DNA of 64,000 nucleotides from DATKAB01 sp964542745 (GCA_964542745.1 CAZIVR010000008.1:1-64000), one strand, 5' to 3'; shown: positions 34,584-42,246, numbered from the stretch's first letter. Program-made: numbers and translations. The notes: generated by a model from the sequence alone, not told the origin.

Positions 34584-35159
34584 TCACTTCTCCATCTTGA
34601 GCGCGACCCGGGCCTCGTCGCTCTTCGCGCGCGCCACCAGGCGGACGTGGTCCACCTTGCGGCCGTCGCGGAAGTCGAGGAGCGAGTAGAGGCCTTCGCC
34701 CTGGGTCTTCTCGGCGAAGTCCACCACCACCGCGTCGCCGTTTTCGAACACGACCTCGGCCCAGTCGAACTGGGCCTTTCCGGCCTTGACCTCGAGCCAC
34801 AACCGCGTGCCGCGGGAGTCGGCGTTGAGCGTGAACTCGGTCCAGTCGTCTTCCTTCTCGAGGGTCTCGGCGTCCTCCCAGACCAGCACGTCGTGCGCCG
34901 GCGCCGAGGCGGCCGCGATCACGACACCCGCGAAGATCACGGGCGCGAGGTATGCCGCGGGGCGAACCCGCACCACGGTGCGGGCGGGGCGAACCACCAC
35001 GACCCGCGCGGGGCGCCGCAACGGCCAGCCCCGGTGCACGACCACCGTGGTGCGATGGCGGGGCCCGCGCTTCACGACCACGCGCCGCGCGGCGAAGGCG
35101 GGTTCGACCATCTGGAATCCCAGCACCAGCAGCAGGACCACGGCGAACAGGCGGCTCAT
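34584..35159 (-). CDS. secreted protein of unknown function
   Basis: 191 residues with a clear signal peptide (MSRLFAVVLLLVLGFQMVEPAFA). A very basic stretch rich in RRVVV/RPAR repeats (about 24-75) and one further hydrophobic segment follow (APVIFAGVVIAAASA). A C-terminal domain of about 100 residues (LVWEDAETLEKEDDW to RVALKMEK) carries a beta-rich pattern of WxEFTLNADSRGTRLWLEVKAG. I do not recognise the domain. GAGGAGG precedes the ATG strongly. Confidence 0.75.
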   Translation of the reverse strand: MSRLFAVVLLLVLGFQMVEPAFAARRVVVKRGPRHRTTVVVHRGWPLRRPARVVVVRPARTVVRVRPAAYLAPVIFAGVVIAAASAPAHDVLVWEDAETLEKEDDWTEFTLNADSRGTRLWLEVKAGKAQFDWAEVVFENGDAVVVDFAEKTQGEGLYSLLDFRDGRKVDHVRLVARAKSDEARVALKMEK

Positions 35160-35237
35160 GGCGTTCCTCCTCGTGGAATCCGTCCCGGGGATCGAGCGGA
35201 AGTCTCGACGCCCCGCACTGCAGATCGCGTGCCGGGA

Positions 35238-35266
35238 GTTATCCGACGAATTCGCGTGCGAAGCAA
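35238..35266 (-). promoter_or_regulatory. possible promoter of secreted protein gene
   Basis: Reading leftwards: TTGCTT (35261-35266), 17-nt spacer, GATAAC (35238-35243). Leader is about 70 nt. This is a weaker match than the other promoters. Confidence 0.35.
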
Positions 35267-35327
35267 GGAGCGGTTCGGCCGCCACGGGACACCTCGAAGG
35301 CGCCCAGTGTCCCCGCACGTCCGTCCG

Positions 35328-35356
35328 TGGACGCCTCCCCGGGTTCTTGCTAGCGT
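35328..35356 (+). promoter_or_regulatory. promoter of tRNA-Leu
   Basis: TGGACG (35328-35333), 17-nt spacer, extended TGC-TAGCGT (35351-35356), with the mature tRNA starting 17 nt downstream. Confidence 0.6.
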
Positions 35357-35372
35357 TCCACCCCCTCGACGT

Positions 35373-35461
35373 GCCGGAGTGGCGGAACTGGCAGACGCGC
35401 CGGACTCAAAATCCGGTACGACTCAAATCGTGTGCGGGTTCGACCCCCGCCTCCGGCACCA
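35373..35461 (+). tRNA. tRNA-Leu (anticodon CAA)
   Basis: Class II tRNA. The acceptor is GCCGGAG/CTCCGGC with discriminator A and encoded CCA (35459-35461). The anticodon arm CCGGA-CTCAAAA-TCCGG has anticodon CAA. A variable arm contains ACGA...TCGT, and the T arm is GCGGG-TTCGACC-CCCGC. It decodes UUG. Confidence 0.97.
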
Positions 35462-35554
35462 CGAGACACCCCGCGCTCCGCAGCCCACCGGCCGTGTCTC
35501 TCCCTCGAGCGGCGCGCACCCCGACGCGCCCCCCCGTCCCCCGCCAGATTTCTC

Positions 35555-35584
35555 TGGCGAATCGGTCCGGAGCCTGCCTAGACT
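35555..35584 (+). promoter_or_regulatory. promoter of OmpA-like gene cluster
   Basis: TGGCGA (35555-35560), 18-nt spacer, TAGACT (35579-35584), about 100 nt before the ATG at 35694. Confidence 0.45.
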
Positions 35585-35693
35585 TGTGGTGCCTCCGTCC
35601 CAGGGGGTGGTGGTGCAGCCCGGGCCCGCGTGGGGCCTGCCGTCCCGTTCCCGTTGACGTCCCGGGTGATCCGACAACCAGTTGAGGTTCTCC

Positions 35694-36443
35694 ATGAAGC
35701 CCATCCCCCTTGCCGGAACCGGCCTCGCGCTGCTGCTCCTCTGCACGGGAGCGAGCCGGATCGCTTCGAACGCCATGCCCCATACGGACCCCGCCGCGCC
35801 GGGCTACTCCTGGCCCGCCGCGGACGTGGACGAGGACGGGGTCTTCGACCGCGTGGACCGCTGCCCCGGCACGCCGCCGGGCGTCGAGGTGGATCACTGC
35901 GGCTGCCCGATGGCCTCCGTCGAGCTCGCGATCTCTCCGCCCCGGGACTACCCGCCCGGGGTGGGATCCGCCGACCGGGGGCCCGCGAACCGCCCCGGCC
36001 GGATCCGGCTCGACATGGCCTTCTTCCGGACCGACCGCGCCGAGCTCGAGCCCGCCGCGCGGCGCGCGCTGCTCGAGGTGGCCGAAGTGATCCGGGCCTA
36101 CCCGACCCTCAAGTTCGAGATCTCGGGTCACGCGGACTCGCGCGGCACCGACGCGCACAACCGCGAACTGAGCCGGCGACGGGCCGAGGCGGTGAAGGGA
36201 TACCTCGTCGAGTCCGGCGGGGTCCGCCCGATCCAGCTGGTCGCGCGCGGCTACGGCGAGTCGCGGCTGGCGGCGGAGGAACGCGACGCGACGGGCTACC
36301 GGGCGAACCGCCGGGTCGAGTTCCGCTGCGTGAACCCGGAGGCCATGCCGCGCGGCGCGCGGGTGGACCCGTTCCTCGCGCTCGACGCCCTCGCGGCACA
36401 GCGCGACCGCTCGGCCGCGCGGGACCATGTCGCGCTCCGCTGA
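35694..36443 (+). CDS. OmpA-family peptidoglycan-binding protein
   Basis: 249 residues. A signal sequence (about 1-25) is followed by a thrombospondin type-3-like calcium motif (DVDEDGVFDRVDRCPGT, with DHCGCP). A C-terminal OmpA/MotB domain (about 115-220) contains FFRTDRAELEPAAR, EISGHADSRGTDAHNRELSRRRA and the NRRVEF end motif. It tethers the outer membrane to peptidoglycan. There is no N-terminal barrel, so anchoring probably comes from a partner, perhaps the barrel protein whose gene overlaps this 3' end by 17 bases. GAGG precedes the ATG. Confidence 0.9.
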   Translation: MKPIPLAGTGLALLLLCTGASRIASNAMPHTDPAAPGYSWPAADVDEDGVFDRVDRCPGTPPGVEVDHCGCPMASVELAISPPRDYPPGVGSADRGPANRPGRIRLDMAFFRTDRAELEPAARRALLEVAEVIRAYPTLKFEISGHADSRGTDAHNRELSRRRAEAVKGYLVESGGVRPIQLVARGYGESRLAAEERDATGYRANRRVEFRCVNPEAMPRGARVDPFLALDALAAQRDRSAARDHVALR

Positions 36444-37146
36444 CCGCGGACGCGGCCCGCGCCCCGCGCTCGCCGCGCTCGCCTGCGCCGCGCTCGCCCT
36501 CGCGCTCGCGGCCGGGCTCGCGACGGCCCAGCCGCGGCGCAGCTACCCGGGCGACCCGCGCGAGCCCGCCGGCTCCCCCGGGGACAGCCTGCGCACGCTC
36601 GCCGGCCCGTGGCAGCTCTGGACGCACATCGGGGCGGGCTGGCTCGGCGCGCCCGCGCGCATCCGCCAGCGCCACCAGGCCGGGCTCGGCCTGGGCATGA
36701 GCGGGGACCGGCGCCTCGCGGATCGCTTCGCGCTTCGCGCGCGGCTCGACTTCGACGACCTGCCCTCGACCCAACCCGACGCGATCCTGCTCAACGGCAT
36801 CGCCTATTCGGTGAGCGCGGACTACGGTCACGGCTGGTTCGGCTCGGCGCTCGGCGGCGCGGCCATCGAAACCGTTCCGAACCTGTGGCTCGAGGCCGCC
36901 GCCGGGGCCGGCTACTTCCGGAACGGGTTCGGCTCGGGCTCCTCGTACCAGGACCTCGTCACGGGCCGGCAGGTGCCGCTCGAGGCGAGGTCGGGCTGGG
37001 GCAACGCGTGGGGCGCCGGGCTGCGCTACGAATTCCAGCCCAACCGCCGGGATCGCGTGCTCGGCGAGGTCCAGTTCATGAATCTCGATCGCGACGGAAC
37101 GCCGTTGCGCTTCTTCGCGATCCGCTTCGGCTACCGCGCCTTCTGA
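36427..37146 (+). CDS. small outer-membrane beta-barrel protein
   Basis: 239 residues. A signal peptide with a long Ala/Leu core (about 14-34) is cleaved near ATAQP. The mature chain alternates polar and hydrophobic residues in strands, with many aromatic and Gly residues, and ends in the aromatic FGYRAF expected for BAM-assembled barrels. It most likely has eight strands. The ATG lies inside the end of the OmpA-like gene, so translation is coupled. No specific family was recognised. Confidence 0.7.
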   Translation: MSRSADRGRGPRPALAALACAALALALAAGLATAQPRRSYPGDPREPAGSPGDSLRTLAGPWQLWTHIGAGWLGAPARIRQRHQAGLGLGMSGDRRLADRFALRARLDFDDLPSTQPDAILLNGIAYSVSADYGHGWFGSALGGAAIETVPNLWLEAAAGAGYFRNGFGSGSSYQDLVTGRQVPLEARSGWGNAWGAGLRYEFQPNRRDRVLGEVQFMNLDRDGTPLRFFAIRFGYRAF

Positions 37147-37381
37147 GCGCGGATTCCTCCCCTCTTTCTACAAGCTTCCTCCCGCCTCGCCTCCCGAGAC
37201 GGGCTCGCGCCCCGCGAATTCGCGAGTTGCGGCACTGGCCGGGAACTTGCGCTCTCCCGGCGCCGGACGCGCCGTCCGGAACCACCGACCGGCGCGCGGC
37301 GCCGCCCCGGCCGGGTTCGCCCGGCCGCCGTTCCATGCCGCTCCCCGTTCACGCCCCCACGCCAGGGAGGTTCGGGAACCC

Positions 37382-38254
37382 ATGAGCAAGCTCCTGAAGT
37401 TCGTCTCGATCGTGGTCCTCGCGGGCCTGCTCGCGCTGACCTCGCTCTTCTTCATCCGCGACCGGAGCGCCCGCGTCGCCCTCGAGGACCTGAAGGTCAC
37501 CGAGCAGGCCATGCGCGATCGCTACGCGCAGACGGTGGACGCCATCGCCGAGATCCAGGACAGCCTGAACGCGATCACCGTCGGGGACGCGGACGTGAAC
37601 CTCGTGTCCGGAAACCTCCGATCGGAGAAGGACCTCCAATCGCCCGACGGCCGCGACGCGCTCGACCGCATCGCGAACCTGCGCGCGGGCATCGAGCGCA
37701 ACAAGCACCGCATCCGGCAGCTCGAGTCGAGCCTCGCCGCGAGCGGCGACCAGGTTCGGGGGCTTCGCCGCATGGTGGCCGACCTCCGGTCCTCGGTCGC
37801 GGAGAAGGAATCCCAGATGGCCGCGCTCACCGAGCGGGTCGAGAAGCTGCAGGGCGAGGTGACCGGGCTGGAAACCACGGTGGAGGAGTCGCAGGCCCAG
37901 ATCGCGCGGCAGGAGGAGACGCTCGAGGAGCGGCGGCGCGAGATCGCCACCGTGTACGTCGTGGTCGGGGACCGGCGGCAGCTCACCGAGGCCGGCGTGG
38001 TGGTCGCGAAGGGCGGGGTGCTGGGACTCGGCAAGACGCTCCAGCCCACCGGCGACCTCGCGCCCTTCCTGACGCGTCCCCTCGACACCGACGCGCAGAC
38101 GATCCTCCCGATTCCTTCACCGCGGGCCCGGGTCGTGACCCCGCAGCCGCTCACCAGCTACGAGCTGCGCCCCGTCGAGGGCGGCATGGAACTGCGCATC
38201 CTCGATCCCGACGAGTTCCGCAAGGTCCGGCAGCTGGTGATCGTCACGGCGTAG
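37382..38254 (+). CDS. membrane-anchored coiled-coil protein
   Basis: 290 residues. One N-terminal transmembrane anchor (about 5-26, FVSIVVLAGLLALTSLFFI) leads to a long extracytoplasmic coiled coil (about 30-205) with regular heptads rich in Glu, Arg and Leu. A C-terminal beta domain of about 85 residues begins TVYVVVGDRRQLTEAGVV. That motif is familiar from uncharacterised Bacteroidetes-type proteins, in which VYYVVGTKKELKEKGII follows a coiled coil. GGGAGG precedes the ATG. The function is unknown; a cell-envelope spacer is plausible. Confidence 0.75.
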   Translation: MSKLLKFVSIVVLAGLLALTSLFFIRDRSARVALEDLKVTEQAMRDRYAQTVDAIAEIQDSLNAITVGDADVNLVSGNLRSEKDLQSPDGRDALDRIANLRAGIERNKHRIRQLESSLAASGDQVRGLRRMVADLRSSVAEKESQMAALTERVEKLQGEVTGLETTVEESQAQIARQEETLEERRREIATVYVVVGDRRQLTEAGVVVAKGGVLGLGKTLQPTGDLAPFLTRPLDTDAQTILPIPSPRARVVTPQPLTSYELRPVEGGMELRILDPDEFRKVRQLVIVTA

Positions 38255-38295
38255 GGCCGGGTCCCCGGGCGCGAGGCGGACCCCGGGGAGGCGAG

Positions 38296-38322
38296 GCGGA
38301 GCGGCGCGCGGCGCCGCTCCGC
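38296..38322. terminator. 12-bp bidirectional hairpin terminator
   Basis: Arms GCGGAGCGGCGC (38296-38307) and GCGCCGCTCCGC (38311-38322) with loop GCG lie between two convergent genes. No U-tract is present. Confidence 0.65.
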
Positions 38323-38327
38323 TCCCG

Positions 38328-38894
38328 CTACATGCGCCGGATCACCGCGTAGCGATGCGGGTCCTCGACGAAGCGCGTCCACGTGGACTCGCTCTCGAAG
38401 AAGTAGGGCCCGCCGAACCAGTAGGCCTCGGGGGACTTCCGCGTCGGGAGGAACTTGCGGCCGGTGACGGGGTCGCGAAGCAGGCCGCACCAGTGCTTCG
38501 GGGCGAGCATGAACCGGCGCAGGTTCTTCTCGTCGGCGAAGCGGTAGGTTTCGCCGTTCACGCGGAACTGGAGTTCGGGCCGCAGCGAACCCAGGCGGCC
38601 GGGCTGCACCGGATCCCACAGGGCGCGCCGCGTGTGGAAGAGGCCCCACTCGGGGTCCACGACCGGTCCCAACGGGACCGAGGGAAGCGCTCAGAGGAAA
38701 CCCTGGCCGGGCCCGGTGGGAAGGATCTCGAGCGAGGGAGGCGCCAGCGGATCCGCGACGACGCCGGGATCCACCTCCCCGTCCCCCGCGTCGCCGGCCG
38801 CCTCCGCGGCCGCCGACGGCGCGTCCGCGCCGCCCGCCATCGCGTGCGGCACGAGCAACCCGAGCCCGAGAACGGTGACCCACACGGCCCTCAT
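38328..38894 (-). CDS. secreted YHS-domain protein with in-frame TGA, candidate selenoprotein
   Basis: 188 residues if the TGA at 38691-38693 is read through (position 68). The N-terminus is a signal peptide (MRAVWVTVLGLGLLVPHAMAGG) followed by an Ala/Asp-rich linker. After the TGA the same frame continues with a YHS-like module (about 104-186) containing FRVNGETYRFADEKNLRRFM, HWCGLLRDPVTGRKFLP and the diagnostic PYFFESESTWTRFVEDPHRY. YHS domains bind metals in other proteins. The downstream part has no ATG or good ribosome site and no export signal of its own, and the upstream 67 residues hold no domain, so one protein is the sensible reading. A SECIS-like hairpin follows the TGA. The Sec context is GFL-U-ALPS, not a known redox motif. 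A nonsense mutation is the alternative. Confidence 0.7.
38664..38690 (-). other. putative SECIS hairpin of YHS protein
   Basis: Reading leftwards from the TGA: 10 nt, stem CGGTCCC (38674-38680), loop GTT (38671-38673), stem GGGACCG (38664-38670). The loop begins 17 nt after the TGA and has the same sequence as in the peroxiredoxin element. The stem sequences differ from that element, so this is shared geometry and not simple duplication. Confidence 0.65.
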
Positions 38895-39111
38895 GCCTCG
38901 ATCCCCCCCCCGGTGGAAACGTGGGCGGACCCGGCGGGCCCGCGATCCGGGGATTCTGCCTCGGGCGCCACGTCCCGTTCGTCAGCGATCTGGAAAATTC
39001 CATCGCCCCCCCGCCCCTCCACGACCCGGGCGCGTGCGCGGGCGGCGGGCCACCGTGCCGACACGCGTCCACCCGCGCCCGCCCCGCGGAAGTGGGGCGC
39101 GGCGAATTCGC

Positions 39112-39140
39112 TGGAAACGGACGCGCGGGAACCCTAGCTT
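39112..39140 (+). promoter_or_regulatory. promoter of RsbW-like/STAS pair, leaderless
   Basis: TGGAAA (39112-39117), 17-nt spacer, TAGCTT (39135-39140). Only 8 nt separate the -10 from the ATG at 39149. Confidence 0.55.
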
Positions 39141-39148
39141 CCCCGCTC

Positions 39149-39553
39149 ATGGTCGAACGCCGCTTCGCCCGGGAGATCGCCTCGCTCGAGGCGATCTACG
39201 CCTTCCTTCGCGCATTCCTGTCGGATCAGGAGATCGCCGAGGAACACGCCTGGGACCTCGACGTGGTGGCGGAGGAGCTCTTCTCCAACATGGTAAAGTA
39301 CGGTGCCGGCCACGGGCCCATCGAGCTCGGTCTCGATTGGTCCGCGCCCACGCTCACGCTGAGGCTGCGGGACTTCGACGCCGAGGCCTTCGACCCCAAT
39401 CGGGCGCCCGAGGTGGACCCGGACAAACCCATCCTCGAGCGCCGGGCCGGCGGCCTCGGCATCCACCTCGTCCGCCGGATCGCGGACCGCATCGAGTACC
39501 ATCGCGAGGCCCGCACCAACACCATCACCGTGACCAAGAGGCTCCCGTCCTGA
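39149..39553 (+). CDS. RsbW/SpoIIAB-like anti-sigma serine kinase
   Basis: 134 residues, a HATPase_c (GHKL) domain alone. The N box is VAEELFSNMVKYG, with EELF and the Asn for Mg-ATP. The G1 region around LRDFDAEAFDP is degenerate relative to DxGxG, and the G2 box is GGLGIHLVRR. Such kinases phosphorylate STAS antagonists and may bind a sigma factor. The TGATG overlap with the STAS gene indicates a partner-switch pair. The SpoIIE-type phosphatases at 13.3 and 25.2 kb are candidate antagonists. Confidence 0.9.
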   Translation: MVERRFAREIASLEAIYAFLRAFLSDQEIAEEHAWDLDVVAEELFSNMVKYGAGHGPIELGLDWSAPTLTLRLRDFDAEAFDPNRAPEVDPDKPILERRAGGLGIHLVRRIADRIEYHREARTNTITVTKRLPS

Positions 39554-39837
39554 TGTTCGACATCCAGGTGGAAGACAACGGCATCGTCCGGCTCGCCGGG
39601 CGTCTCGACGCGGCCGAGTCCGATCACGCGCAGCGGGTGCTGCGCGGCCTCGACACGTCGCTCACGCTCGACTGCTCGAGGCTCGACTACATCTCCAGCG
39701 CCGGGATCGGCGTCTTCATCGAGACCTACAAGCGGCTGCACGCCTCCGGCCACTCCTTCAAGCTCGTCCACCTGCTCCCGAGGGTGCGCAACATCTTCGC
39801 CTACGCGGGCCTGGACCGTATCCTGACGATCGAGTAG
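39553..39837 (+). CDS. STAS-domain anti-anti-sigma factor
   Basis: 94 residues, a single STAS domain of SpoIIAA/RsbV type. The conserved phosphorylation loop is LDYISSAGIGVF, with the Ser-Ser-Ala-Gly pattern. It begins within the kinase stop codon. Phosphorylation by the adjacent kinase would inactivate it, and a PP2C phosphatase would restore it. Whether it regulates the ECF sigma gene that follows, or another target, cannot be told from sequence. Confidence 0.92.
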   Translation: MFDIQVEDNGIVRLAGRLDAAESDHAQRVLRGLDTSLTLDCSRLDYISSAGIGVFIETYKRLHASGHSFKLVHLLPRVRNIFAYAGLDRILTIE

Positions 39838-39864
39838 GCCGCCGGCGGACCACGGCCCGCCGGC

Positions 39865-39891
39865 TCCAACTTTTCCACCCGGACCGTGTCC
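39865..39891 (+). promoter_or_regulatory. ECF-type promoter before sigma gene
   Basis: TCCAACTTTT (from 39865) and GTGTCC (39886-39891) with 15 nt between AAC and GTGTCC. The block from 39865 matches 24 of 29 bases of the element at 41229. The ATG at 39894 follows immediately, so either transcription starts at the ATG or translation begins at the in-frame GTG at 39921. Confidence 0.6.
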
Positions 39892-39893
39892 TT

Positions 39894-40439
39894 ATGGCTG
39901 AGTTCGACGAAGCCGCCCTGGTGGAACGTGCCAGGGGAGGCGACTCCGAGGCCTTCGGGGACCTGGTGGATGCGCATGCGGGCGTGATCTACAACCTCCT
40001 GCTGCGCATGACCGGGAACATCGAGGACGCGAGGGACCTCTCCCAGACCGTGTTCGTGAAGGCCTGGGGCCGGCTGTCGAGCTTCAAGGGCGGTGGCCGG
40101 CTGTTCAGCTGGCTGTACCGAATCGCCATCCACGAAGCGCTCAACTTCCGGCGCGGCCGCGGGCCCGACGCCCCGATCAGCGAGCGGGAGCCGTCGCGGG
40201 CTCCCGGACCCGAAGAGCGTCTCGAGCGCGAGGAGGAGATCGCAGGCGTGCAACAGGCCCTGATGGAGCTTCGCCACGAGGACCGGGAGATCCTGGTGCT
40301 CCGCCACTTTCTCGCCCTCTCGCACCGCGAGGTGGGAAACCTGCTCCACGTCCCGGAGAAGACCGTGAAGTCGCGGCTCCACACCGCCCGCCTCCGCCTC
40401 GAAGTCGAGCTGCGACGCCTGGGTTTCGGCGCCCGATGA
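39894..40439 (+). CDS. ECF sigma factor
   Basis: 181 residues, sigma-70 family with regions 2 and 4 only. Region 2 (about 20-90) has NLLLRMTGNIEDARDLSQTVFVKAW and FSWLYRIAIHEALNFRR (quoted in pieces across 35-88). Region 4 (about 125-175) has LRHEDREILVLRHFLALSHREV and VKSRLHTARLRLE. It directs RNA polymerase to alternative promoters; the matching elements at 39865 and 41229 are the best candidate targets. The stop overlaps the next gene (ATGA), the usual sigma/anti-sigma arrangement. Confidence 0.95.
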   Translation: MAEFDEAALVERARGGDSEAFGDLVDAHAGVIYNLLLRMTGNIEDARDLSQTVFVKAWGRLSSFKGGGRLFSWLYRIAIHEALNFRRGRGPDAPISEREPSRAPGPEERLEREEEIAGVQQALMELRHEDREILVLRHFLALSHREVGNLLHVPEKTVKSRLHTARLRLEVELRRLGFGAR

Positions 40440-41221
40440 GCGCGCACCCGCACGACGCGCTCCTGCTCGAGCTGCTCGACGGCAGCGCCTCGCCCGCCGA
40501 GCGGGCGCGTGCCGAGGCGCTGCTCGCCTCGGATGCCGCGGCCCGCGCCCGCCACGCGGAGCTGGCCGAGTTGTTCCGCCGCCTCGGCGCGGTGGCCCCC
40601 GCCGAACCCCCCGCGGACCTCCGCGAGCGGGTGCTCCGGGAGATCCGGCAGGAGCCGGCCTCCCGCGCGGCACACCCCGGCACGGCGCGGCGTCCGCTCT
40701 CCCCTTCCTGGCCCGCGGGACGGGTGCGCGTGTTCGCGGGGCTGGCCTTCGCGGCCGGGCTCGCGCTGGGGGTGGTGGCGATGGGCCCGGGCCGCTCGGG
40801 GTTCGGATCCGGCGCCCGCCACGACCTCAGCGGCGCGATGGGCGGCGCGGCGGAGTCCTCGACGAGGCCGGTCTTCGCGCGGGCCGGCGCCTCCCGCGCC
40901 GAAGCCCGGACCACTTCCTCGGACGGCGTTTGCCGCGTGCTGGTCGAAGTGACGCTCGAGCCGGGCGCGGAGCTCGAGCTTTCGGACCCGGCGGGCACCC
41001 GCGCGCCCCTCTCGCTGCGGCGCCTCGGCGCCCCCTCGGGCGAGGCGCGGCTCTCGGCGGGCGCGATCGCGTGGCGGGGACCCGCCGAAGGGACCTTCGA
41101 GGCCGAGTTCTCGGCCCCCGCCGACGCCGGCCCGTCCCTCACGTTGAGCTTGATTTCGGGCACCGAGCGTTCCATGGTGCAGGTGCCCGTGCGGCCCGCC
41201 CCGGCGCCCCCGCCCCGGTGA
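40436..41221 (+). CDS. probable membrane anti-sigma factor
   Basis: 261 residues. The N-terminal helical part (about 1-75), with LLLELLDGSASPAERARAEALL and HAELAELFRRLGAV, resembles the sigma-binding head of anti-sigma factors but lacks the zinc HxxxCxxC motif. A transmembrane segment at about 98-118 (VFAGLAFAAGLALGVVAMG) is followed by an extracytoplasmic domain of about 140 residues of unknown type. Position and coupling to the sigma gene support the role. It might respond to an envelope signal. Confidence 0.75.
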   Translation: MSAHPHDALLLELLDGSASPAERARAEALLASDAAARARHAELAELFRRLGAVAPAEPPADLRERVLREIRQEPASRAAHPGTARRPLSPSWPAGRVRVFAGLAFAAGLALGVVAMGPGRSGFGSGARHDLSGAMGGAAESSTRPVFARAGASRAEARTTSSDGVCRVLVEVTLEPGAELELSDPAGTRAPLSLRRLGAPSGEARLSAGAIAWRGPAEGTFEAEFSAPADAGPSLTLSLISGTERSMVQVPVRPAPAPPPR

Positions 41222-41228
41222 CGCGCCC

Positions 41229-41255
41229 TCCAACCTTTCCCGCCTGACGGTGTCC
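41229..41255 (+). promoter_or_regulatory. ECF-type promoter before nonapeptide-repeat gene
   Basis: TCCAACCTTT (from 41229) and GTGTCC (41250-41255), the same spacing and 24 of 29 bases identical to the element before the sigma gene. The leader to the ATG at 41319 is about 57 nt. Confidence 0.65.
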
Positions 41256-41318
41256 TTGCACGTAGAACCCCCCCGGTCCGCGGGTTGGCGGACCAGTGTC
41301 CTCGGAGGAGGCCGACTC

Positions 41319-42227
41319 ATGAAGAACTCGAAGAATCTTCTCGTCATCGTCGCCGTGGTGGCTGTGGGCCTGGCGTTCGCGGCCTGGAAGGGCCTGATCC
41401 CGCCCAAGAGCGGGGTCGAAGGCGCGATCGGCGGAGCCAATCGCTACAACGCGGGACAGATGAGCGAGAAGGACGTGACGCTCCAGGATCCGCAGGTTCA
41501 GTCGTTCCTTCAGAGCGACCTGTTCCACCAGATCCAGACCAACCCGGAATTCGCCAAGGTCGTGGCCAGCGAAGGGTTCGCGAAGATGGCGAGCGGGGAC
41601 GCCTTCGGGAAGGTGATCGCCACCGACGGGTTCGCCCGCCTGGTGGGTGACGGCAACTTCGCCCGTCTCGCCGCCACGGACGGATTCGCCCAGATCGTCG
41701 GGGACGCCGGCTTCGCGCAGCTCATGGCGACCGACGGCTTCGCCAAGATGATCTCGAGCGACGCCTTCATCAAGCTCGCGAGCACCGACGGCTTCCAGAA
41801 GCTCATGGCGGCCGCCGACGCCGGGCACGTCCACACCGCCGCCGACTTCAACAAGCTGGTGGCGGGCGCCGACTATTCCGCCCTTCGCGCTTCGGCCGAG
41901 TGGGGCGCGGTGACGCGGCAGGGCGACCTCTCCAAGTGGGTGGCGACCGAAGGCTTCGCGCGCATGGCGAGCGGCGACAACTTCGGCAAGGTGCTGGCGA
42001 CCGAGGGCTTCGGCAAGCTGGTGACGAGCGCCGACTTCTCCAAGGTCGTGACCACCGAGGGCTTCGGGCAGGTCGCTTCGGCGGACGGATTCGGCCGCCT
42101 GGTGACGACCGAGGGCTTCGCGACGCTGGTCGGCGACGCCAACTTCGCGAAGGTGGTCGGCGATGCCGGCTTCCAGAAGCTCGCGAGCGGCGGCGACCTT
42201 TCGAAGGTGCTCGCGACCGCCGACTGA
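41319..42227 (+). CDS. membrane-anchored protein of 25 nonapeptide repeats
   Basis: 302 residues. One N-terminal transmembrane helix (about 6-23) and a short linker lead to an uninterrupted array of 25 nine-residue units (77-301). The consensus is (G/D/N)-F-(A/G)-K-(L/V)-(V/M)-(A/G/S)-(T/S/D)-(D/E/A), for example GFAKMASGD, NFGKVLATE and GFATLVGDA. Phe at position 2 and hydrophobics at 5-6 recur in nearly every copy; copies 10-13 are the most degenerate. I do not recognise the repeat; it differs from pentapeptide, Sel1 and TPR repeats. An amphipathic helical solenoid or stacked helices is a guess. GGAGGAG precedes the ATG. An ECF promoter matching that of the adjacent sigma gene lies upstream and tandem hairpins downstream. 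Confidence 0.85.
   Translation: MKNSKNLLVIVAVVAVGLAFAAWKGLIPPKSGVEGAIGGANRYNAGQMSEKDVTLQDPQVQSFLQSDLFHQIQTNPEFAKVVASEGFAKMASGDAFGKVIATDGFARLVGDGNFARLAATDGFAQIVGDAGFAQLMATDGFAKMISSDAFIKLASTDGFQKLMAAADAGHVHTAADFNKLVAGADYSALRASAEWGAVTRQGDLSKWVATEGFARMASGDNFGKVLATEGFGKLVTSADFSKVVTTEGFGQVASADGFGRLVTTEGFATLVGDANFAKVVGDAGFQKLASGGDLSKVLATAD
41547..42221 (+). repeat. 25 tandem 27-nt coding repeats
   Basis: In-frame units of 27 nt encode the nonapeptides. Copies diverge at the third codon positions, so the array is old and under protein-level selection and is not a recent slippage product. Confidence 0.85.
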
Positions 42228-42246
42228 TCGAACCCGCCTGAAACGG

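Noticed and set aside
38664..38690. Hairpin after the YHS-gene TGA as a terminator of a short upstream gene
   Set aside because: The frame continues with a conserved domain, the stem is short without a U-tract, and the upstream 67 codons have no domain of their own.
41547..42221. Regular 27-nt repeats as a CRISPR array
   Set aside because: Repeats are contiguous without spacers, diverge at synonymous sites and keep one reading frame, so they are coding repeats.
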